From NCBI RefSeq assembly GCF_001686925.1, contig NZ_LVEN01000027.1, positions 186,001-250,000 on the forward strand: a stretch of DNA of 64,000 nt, given 5' to 3'. Positions 58,877 through 64,000 of the stretch are shown piece by piece. Source of the DNA: Flavobacterium piscis. GTDB taxonomy: Bacteria > Bacteroidota > Bacteroidia > Flavobacteriales > Flavobacteriaceae. A program made the position numbers and the translations under genes. Under the pieces are notes generated by a model that had not been told where the DNA came from, ran no database searches, and saw only the letters and a list, made by a program, of their open reading frames with translations. How positions within the stretch are numbered: position 1 is the first letter of the stretch; every line of letters starts with the position of its first letter.

Positions 58877-61800
58877 ATGAAGAGTAATTTTAGAAGAAAT
58901 TTATTAATAAGTTCATTAGTTTCCTTAATAGTATTAATGGTCAGTTCCACGGCCTCATTTCTTAGTATAAAAAGCTTGTTAGACAGTAATTCGTGGGTAA
59001 ATCATACTCAGGAAGTTATTTACAACCTAAACGAAGGTTCTGCTGTAGTGACTGAGGCGCAAACCAGTATGCGCGGCTATTTGATTGCGGGCGACGAACA
59101 ATTTGTAGACCGATATAATGATGCAGAGGCAAAATCTAAAGTTTTTTTCGAAAAAGTAACAGAACTTACAGTTGATAATCCGGCGCAGCAAATGCAGTTA
59201 AAGGAATTAAAAGTGCTTCGAGAAAACTTTTTCAAATACTTAAACAATCAAATTGTAAAAAAACGCCTCGGAAAAAACGCCGCAACATTTGATCTTACCG
59301 AAGGTCGAAATATGATGAATGATTTGCGAGTGCAAATAAAATCGGTTGAAAATACTGAGCAAGGCCTTTTAAAAGTACGCAACGAAAATTCAGAACGTTA
59401 CGGTACATACAGTATTGTCCTGATTATTGTAGCGTTTATTATCGCTTTTGTTATTTCGATTGTCTTTTTGATGCGAATTTTGAAAGATTTCAACGAACGC
59501 GCTTTACTTCAGAACGAATTAGAGAAAAAAGACCGCGAAACTGCGCAAAGAATTGAAGTGATAAGTTCTATTGCAAGTAATATTTCGAACGGAAATTATG
59601 ATATCAGAGTAGATGATAATAAGAGTGATGCTTTAGGAAGTGTGGGAGAATCTCTAAACAGTATGGGAATTTCCTTAAAAAGTTCTTTTGATTTATTGTC
59701 TCAAAAAGAATGGCTTCAAACCGGTATCGCAAATCTTAATAATGTAATGCTGGGCGATAAAACGCTGCAAAAATTATCAAAAGATGTTATCGAATTCGTG
59801 TGTCAGTACACCAATAGCAGTGCAGGGGTTTTATATGTTTTAGAAGATAATGAACTTTTTATTGCAGGAGGATATAGCTATATAGCGGGCAAAAATCGCG
59901 AACGCATTCAAAAAGGCGAAGGCTTAATTGGTCAGGCTATTGTTTCAGGAAAGATTCTGGAATTGAAAGAGTTATCTCCGGATAATATTCAGATTAATTA
60001 TGCTTTGGGGCAAATAAAACCAACACATATCGTAGCAGTGCCGTTACTGGATACCAGAATCGAGGGAGCAATAGAATTGGCGAGTGTTTACGGATTTTCG
60101 GATTTGCATTTAGAATTTTTAAAGAGCGTTTCAAACAACATAGGTATTGCTATTAAATCGACTCAGAACAGAAAACGAGTGATGGAATTGCTTGAAGAAA
60201 CCAAATCTCAGTCTGAAGAACTTCAGGTGCAGCATAGTGAATTAGAAGCTATTAATGCCGAATTAGAAGCGCAAACAGAAAAACTTCAGGCTTCTGAAGA
60301 AGAGTTACGAGTGCAACAGGAAGAGTTAGAGCAAACTAATGAGGAATTGTCTGAAAGAAGCGTTTTACTGGAAGAAAAAAACAATGAAATTCAGAAAAAA
60401 TCTGAGGCTTTAGAACTTACAACCCGTTATAAGTCAGAGTTTTTGGCCAATATGTCGCACGAGTTAAGAACACCTTTAAACTCTATTTTGCTTTTAAGCC
60501 GTTTGTTATCTGAAAATAACAATAAAAGCATGGTGGACGAAGAAATTGAATTTGCAAAAGTAATTCAGAGTTCAGGAAATAGTTTGTTAGGTTTAATTGA
60601 TGAAATTCTGGATTTATCTAAAATCGAAGCCGGAAAAATGGAACTTGAATTCCTGGATGTTTCGACTAAGGAAATTACAGATACGTTATGGAATTTATTT
60701 AATCTGGTAGCGAAAGAAAAAGGTATTGAATTTGAAATTCTTACGAAAGATGCGCCAATTGTCATTAAAACAGACAAAATGCGTTTAGAGCAAATTCTTA
60801 AAAATTTAATTTCAAACGCGATTAAATTTACCGAAAAAGGAAAAGTAACTTTAGAAATTAAAATTAATACTGACGACGATAAAATTATTTGTTTCATCGT
60901 AAAAGATACCGGAATTGGAATCCCGTTAGACAAACAGCCTTTAATTTTTGAAGCGTTTCAACAAGCCGATGGTTCTACCAAACGTAAATACGGCGGAACC
61001 GGTTTAGGATTATCCATCAGTCGTGAATTGGCAAAACTGCTTCGCGGAGAAATTATCTTGCATAGTAAGGAGAATGAAGGAAGTTCGTTTACCTTATGTT
61101 TACCGGTTTTTGGATCTGCAGTTCATAAAATTAATGTAGACAGAATTCCGCCAACAGAATTTACAGAAATAGAACCGGAAGAAAAAACGCCGACGAAGAA
61201 AAAATACATCAGCGAAATTATTCCTGCCGAGATTGAGGATGACAGAGATTCAATTGTGCCTGGAGATAAAGTAATCCTGATTGTTGAAGATGATATTAAT
61301 TTTGCAAAGTCGCTTTTAACATTTACCAGAAAAAAAGGATATAAAGGCGTTGTTTCCGTACGTGGCGATTATGCTTTAAACTTTGCATTGCTGTATAATC
61401 CGGTTGGTGTTTTATTAGATATAGAATTACCAATAAAAAGTGGTTGGGAAGTTTTAGAAGAATTAAAAAATCATTCGGCAACCAAACACATGCCGGTTCA
61501 TATTATGTCATCGCATAAACTAAAACAGGAAAGTTTACTAAAAGGTGCTGTAGATTTCTTAGACAAACCGGTCGCTTTCGAGAAAATTCCGGACGTGTTT
61601 TTACGAATCGAGCATATCATAAACAAAGAAGCCCAAAAAGTTTTGATTATAGAAGATAATCCAAAACATGCAAAAGCTTTGGCATATTTCTTAGAAACGT
61701 ACAATATTAATTCAGAAATAAAAAGCGAGGTTTCTCAGGGATTAGAAGCTTTAAACAAAACCGAAGTAGATTGTGTGATTCTTGATATGGGAATTCCGGA

Positions 61801-62446
61801 CAAACATGCGTACCAAATTCTAGATGGCGTAAAGAAATCTCCGGGATTAGAAAATCTTCCGGTAATTGTGTTTACAGGAAAAAGTTTGTCGATGAAAGAA
61901 GAAGTGAAAATTAAAAAATACGCCGATTCGATTATTGTAAAAACCGCACATTCTTACCAAAGAATGTTAGACGAAGTTTCGCTCTTTTTGCATTTAGTAG
62001 AAGATAAAAAAGATCCGAAAGAACAAAAAGAAAGCCATAAAAAGCTAAATTTACTAAATAATATCCTGCACGATAAAAAAGTATTAATTGTGGATGATGA
62101 TGTGCGTAATATTTATTCATTAACAAAAGCATTAGAAGTTTTTAAAATGAATGTAATTACAGCTTTTGATGGTAAAGAAGCCATTAAAATTCTGGAAGAA
62201 CACACAGATACTGATATTGTTTTACTGGATATGATGATGCCTAATATGGACGGTTATGAAACAGCCGAAAAAATACGAAGCATTCCTACATTCCTGAATT
62301 TACCTTTAATTGCCGTTACAGCCAAAGCAATGACAGGCGACAGAGAAAAATGTATCAAAGCCGGAGCATCAGATTATATTACAAAGCCGGTTGATATTGA
62401 TCAGTTGCTTTCGTTGTTGAGAGTATGGTTATATGATAAGATATAA
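58877..62446 (+). CDS. hybrid sensor kinase: CHASE3-HAMP-GAF-HisKA-HATPase-three receivers
   Basis: A 1189-residue membrane kinase. The first membrane helix is ~10-33, and a CHASE3-like sensor (~40-175) has AVVTEAQTSMRGYLIAGD. The second helix is ~177-198, followed by a HAMP region, a GAF domain (~280-430), a long coiled coil (~435-515), HisKA with His528 in ANMSHELRTPLNS and a HATPase (ISNAIKFTEKG, DTGIGIP, GTGLGLSIS). Three receivers follow, with phosphoacceptors Asp848, Asp970 and Asp1118. The second is atypical (DMGIPD; its conserved Lys is in IIVKTAH), so it may be regulatory. No Hpt domain is visible, so the output protein is probably another gene of the cluster. Confidence 0.93.
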   Translation: MKSNFRRNLLISSLVSLIVLMVSSTASFLSIKSLLDSNSWVNHTQEVIYNLNEGSAVVTEAQTSMRGYLIAGDEQFVDRYNDAEAKSKVFFEKVTELTVDNPAQQMQLKELKVLRENFFKYLNNQIVKKRLGKNAATFDLTEGRNMMNDLRVQIKSVENTEQGLLKVRNENSERYGTYSIVLIIVAFIIAFVISIVFLMRILKDFNERALLQNELEKKDRETAQRIEVISSIASNISNGNYDIRVDDNKSDALGSVGESLNSMGISLKSSFDLLSQKEWLQTGIANLNNVMLGDKTLQKLSKDVIEFVCQYTNSSAGVLYVLEDNELFIAGGYSYIAGKNRERIQKGEGLIGQAIVSGKILELKELSPDNIQINYALGQIKPTHIVAVPLLDTRIEGAIELASVYGFSDLHLEFLKSVSNNIGIAIKSTQNRKRVMELLEETKSQSEELQVQHSELEAINAELEAQTEKLQASEEELRVQQEELEQTNEELSERSVLLEEKNNEIQKKSEALELTTRYKSEFLANMSHELRTPLNSILLLSRLLSENNNKSMVDEEIEFAKVIQSSGNSLLGLIDEILDLSKIEAGKMELEFLDVSTKEITDTLWNLFNLVAKEKGIEFEILTKDAPIVIKTDKMRLEQILKNLISNAIKFTEKGKVTLEIKINTDDDKIICFIVKDTGIGIPLDKQPLIFEAFQQADGSTKRKYGGTGLGLSISRELAKLLRGEIILHSKENEGSSFTLCLPVFGSAVHKINVDRIPPTEFTEIEPEEKTPTKKKYISEIIPAEIEDDRDSIVPGDKVILIVEDDINFAKSLLTFTRKKGYKGVVSVRGDYALNFALLYNPVGVLLDIELPIKSGWEVLEELKNHSATKHMPVHIMSSHKLKQESLLKGAVDFLDKPVAFEKIPDVFLRIEHIINKEAQKVLIIEDNPKHAKALAYFLETYNINSEIKSEVSQGLEALNKTEVDCVILDMGIPDKHAYQILDGVKKSPGLENLPVIVFTGKSLSMKEEVKIKKYADSIIVKTAHSYQRMLDEVSLFLHLVEDKKDPKEQKESHKKLNLLNNILHDKKVLIVDDDVRNIYSLTKALEVFKMNVITAFDGKEAIKILEEHTDTDIVLLDMMMPNMDGYETAEKIRSIPTFLNLPLIAVTAKAMTGDREKCIKAGASDYITKPVDIDQLLSLLRVWLYDKI

Positions 62447-62457
62447 TAAAAAAGTTA

Positions 62458-62598
62458 GCCACGAATTGCACGAATTATCACAAATAAGGATTTAATTAAT
62501 TAGTGAAAATTCGTGCAATTCGTGAAAAAAAAACAAACAAATAATTCGTTACAAAAAAAACAAACAAATAATTCGTTACAAAAAAAACAAACCAAATA
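62458..62598. repeat. hairpin repeat followed by 27-bp tandem repeats
   Basis: The left arm GCCACGAATTGCACGAATT (62458-62476) and right arm AATTCGTGCAATTCGTG (62508-62524) resemble the TAGCCACGAATTC family. From 62525 to 62598 a 27-base A-rich unit containing ATAATTCGTTACAAA is present twice plus a partial third. This is the only spacer inside the phosphorelay cluster with repeats. Confidence 0.88.
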
Positions 62599-62610
62599 AA
62601 AGTGGACGAA

Positions 62611-62976
62611 ATGAATAAAAAAAGACTCTTAATTATTGATGATGACTCTAGAAATATTTTTGCTTTAGAGCACACTTTACGTGCAAAATCATTCGATTGT
62701 TTGTCTTGTTTAAGTGCTGAAGAAGCTTTGAAATTATTGAGTACTGATGAACACATCGATGCTGTCCTGATCGATATGATGATGCCCGAAATGGATGGTT
62801 ATGATGCTATTCCGTTAATAAAAGCATTGCCTGACAGGAGATCAACTTATGTTGTTGCGGTAACAGCCCAGGCGATGACAGGAGATAAGGAAAAATGTTT
62901 AGAGGCTGGCGCAGATGCTTATATTTCTAAACCTGTTGATGTAGATAAATTACTGCTTATTTTAAGCAAAATGTAA
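62611..62976 (+). CDS. stand-alone receiver protein
   Basis: A 121-residue receiver: acidic residues in IIDDDSRN, phosphoacceptor Asp55 in LIDMMMPEMDG, Thr in VAVTAQAMTGDKEKC and Lys in YISKPVD. It is close in motif to the third receiver of the preceding hybrid kinase (DMMMPNMDG, VTAKAMTGDREKC), suggesting duplication. ATG 62611 is preferred over an in-frame GTG at 62602. It lies 5 bases before cheR, so the two are co-transcribed. Confidence 0.92.
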   Translation: MNKKRLLIIDDDSRNIFALEHTLRAKSFDCLSCLSAEEALKLLSTDEHIDAVLIDMMMPEMDGYDAIPLIKALPDRRSTYVVAVTAQAMTGDKEKCLEAGADAYISKPVDVDKLLLILSKM

Positions 62977-62981
62977 GAAGT

Positions 62982-63791
62982 ATGATTGAGGATATTGAGT
63001 TAGAAACGCTTATCAATGAGATATATGAATATTATGGTTTTGACTTTAGTAGTTATTCACGCGCTTCTCTAAAAAGACGAGTAAACAGATTAATTCATCT
63101 TGATGGATTTAGGCATTTTCATGAATTTCTTTCAAGAGTTCGTTATGATCCTGAATATTATAAACGAATGGTCGACGAAATCACAGTTAATGTAACCGAG
63201 ATGTTTCGCGATCCTTCTTTTTATGCCGTGGTTAGAAATGAAATATTGCCCTTACTGGGTACCAAACCTTTTATCAGATTATGGCATGCAGGATGTTCTA
63301 CAGGAGAAGAAGTCTATTCGATGGCCATTATGCTAAAAGAAGCCGGTTTGCTCCATAAATCTTTAATTTATGCAACAGACATTAATGCCACTGTTTTAGA
63401 AACAGCCAAAAAAGGAATTTTCCCTTTGCGAATGATGAAAGAATACTCAGAAAATTATCGCGATGCAGGCGGAAAGGAAGATTTTTCTAATTATTATATC
63501 GCCAATTACGGTATTGCTAAATTTAATGAAGAACTGGCTGAGAAAATGGTTTTCTCACAGCATAATTTAGTTTCAGATACTTCATTTAATGAGTTTGATC
63601 TTATTTTGTGCCGTAATGTTTTAATTTATTTTGATAATAATCTTCAAAAAAGAGTGATTAATTTGTTTGATGAAAGTCTGTCTGTTTTAGGTTTTCTGGC
63701 CCTTGGAACTAAGGAAACCATAAAATATTCTATTCCTATGAGCAAGTACAAACAGTTGGACAAAGAGAAAATATGGAGGAAAATAAAATAA
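62982..63791 (+). CDS. cheR: CheR-type protein-glutamate methyltransferase
   Basis: A 269-residue SAM-dependent methyltransferase. The N-terminal helical domain (1-~75) has SLKRRVNRLIHLDGF. The C-terminal domain shows TEMFRDPSFY, the SAM loop WHAGCSTGEEVYSMAI, ATDINATVLETAKKGIFP, the conserved acidic strand of FDLILCRNVLIYFD and FLALGTKET. Classic CheR methylates chemoreceptors, but no receptor, CheA or CheW gene is in the window, and Flavobacterium glides without flagella. It probably modifies the kinase cluster. It overlaps cheB by 19 bases in another frame. Confidence 0.93.
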   Translation: MIEDIELETLINEIYEYYGFDFSSYSRASLKRRVNRLIHLDGFRHFHEFLSRVRYDPEYYKRMVDEITVNVTEMFRDPSFYAVVRNEILPLLGTKPFIRLWHAGCSTGEEVYSMAIMLKEAGLLHKSLIYATDINATVLETAKKGIFPLRMMKEYSENYRDAGGKEDFSNYYIANYGIAKFNEELAEKMVFSQHNLVSDTSFNEFDLILCRNVLIYFDNNLQKRVINLFDESLSVLGFLALGTKETIKYSIPMSKYKQLDKEKIWRKIK

Positions 63792-64000
63792 TAGCAAATT
63801 GTAAAGTAGTCATAATAGGAGGGTCTGCAGGAAGCTTAAATGCCTTAATGCAAATTTTGCCTGATCTATCACAATTAAATGGTTTTGCTGTTGTAATTGT
63901 TTTGCACAGAAAAAGCACAGACGATCAGACTTTAGAGGAATTAATTGCTCTGAAATCCAGTATTACCGTAAAAATAGTAGAGGATAAAGTGCCTCTTGTA
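63773..64000 (+). CDS. cheB: CheB-type methylesterase, 5' part
   Basis: The first 76 residues of a CheB methylesterase catalytic domain; the frame stays open to the right edge. The strand VVIIGGSAGSLNAL holds the catalytic Ser18, and FAVVIVLHRKS the catalytic His45. It starts directly with the esterase domain, so the usual N-terminal receiver of CheB is missing, as in CheB/CheR pairs linked to PAS kinases. The separate receiver at 62611 might take its place. It overlaps cheR by 19 bases. Confidence 0.9.
   Translation, partial: MEENKIIANCKVVIIGGSAGSLNALMQILPDLSQLNGFAVVIVLHRKSTDDQTLEELIALKSSITVKIVEDKVPLV

Noticed and set aside
62982..64000. Flagellar chemotaxis operon
   Set aside because: Only CheR and CheB are present, next to hybrid kinases; no CheA, CheW, receptor or motor genes in the window.

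Overview
The window is chromosomal DNA from a low-GC Bacteroidota, almost certainly a Flavobacterium or close relative. The evidence is AT-rich spacers, promoter candidates of the Bacteroidota form TAnnTTTG (several with an upstream TTG), almost no purine-rich ribosome binding sites, many signal peptides ending in AQ, a protein with a type IX secretion (T9SS) C-terminal sorting domain, and typical flavobacterial families (DUF4142, DUF6377, BamA-like barrel, SemiSWEET). No rRNA, tRNA, CRISPR array, prophage or intact insertion sequence was seen.

Layout. 1-7 kb: the 3' end of aspartase (aspA), two outer-membrane barrel proteins, an OmpR-type response regulator with its histidine kinase, a UspA-like protein and a bestrophin-like channel. 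7-13 kb: a MocR-type regulator divergent from a DMT transporter, a tandemly duplicated repeat, a large acyl-CoA dehydrogenase/oxidase and a CHMI-like isomerase. 13-19 kb: a DUF6377 sensor/regulator followed by a GH3 beta-glucosidase, then an acyltransferase-3 membrane protein. 19-26 kb: an ArsR regulator with an Old Yellow Enzyme, a TlpA thioredoxin, an LprI-like protein, an SDR enzyme and dihydrolipoyl dehydrogenase. 26-37 kb: a GH2 glycosidase, a TetR regulator with a PaaI-type thioesterase and two matching operators, two AraC regulators, paired cupins, a zinc alcohol dehydrogenase, a cytosine-deaminase-like amidohydrolase and a DUF4142 lipoprotein. 37-43 kb: hypothetical proteins and a 1177-residue T9SS cargo protein with FG-GAP/VCBS repeats.

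43-57 kb resembles a general-stress locus: a small Rho-N/SAP-like protein, DNA topoisomerase IB, a DUF1328 membrane peptide, a DUF5661-like protein, two very acidic proteins, a YciF-type ferritin-like protein, an Fpg/Nei DNA glycosylase overlapping a DUF72 protein, a stress-protein-26-type flavin protein, a receiver protein convergent with a multi-PAS kinase, a SemiSWEET and a YghA-like SDR. 57.5-64 kb is a phosphorelay cluster: receiver-kinase, a CHASE3-GAF hybrid kinase with three receivers, a lone receiver, CheR and the start of CheB, with no flagellar or chemoreceptor genes, so probably a signalling rather than motility module.

The most unusual feature is in the spacers. Many intergenic regions consist of inverted repeats whose arms are built from degenerate 8-base units (consensus CTnnGnnn, or its complement), often nested concentrically, with a second type of inverted repeat inside the first. 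They occur between genes in every relative orientation and could not be found inside genes. Other dispersed palindrome families (CCCGATnGCnATCGGG, and hairpins of the form GTAGAnGCAC/GTGCnTCTAC) are mixed in with them.
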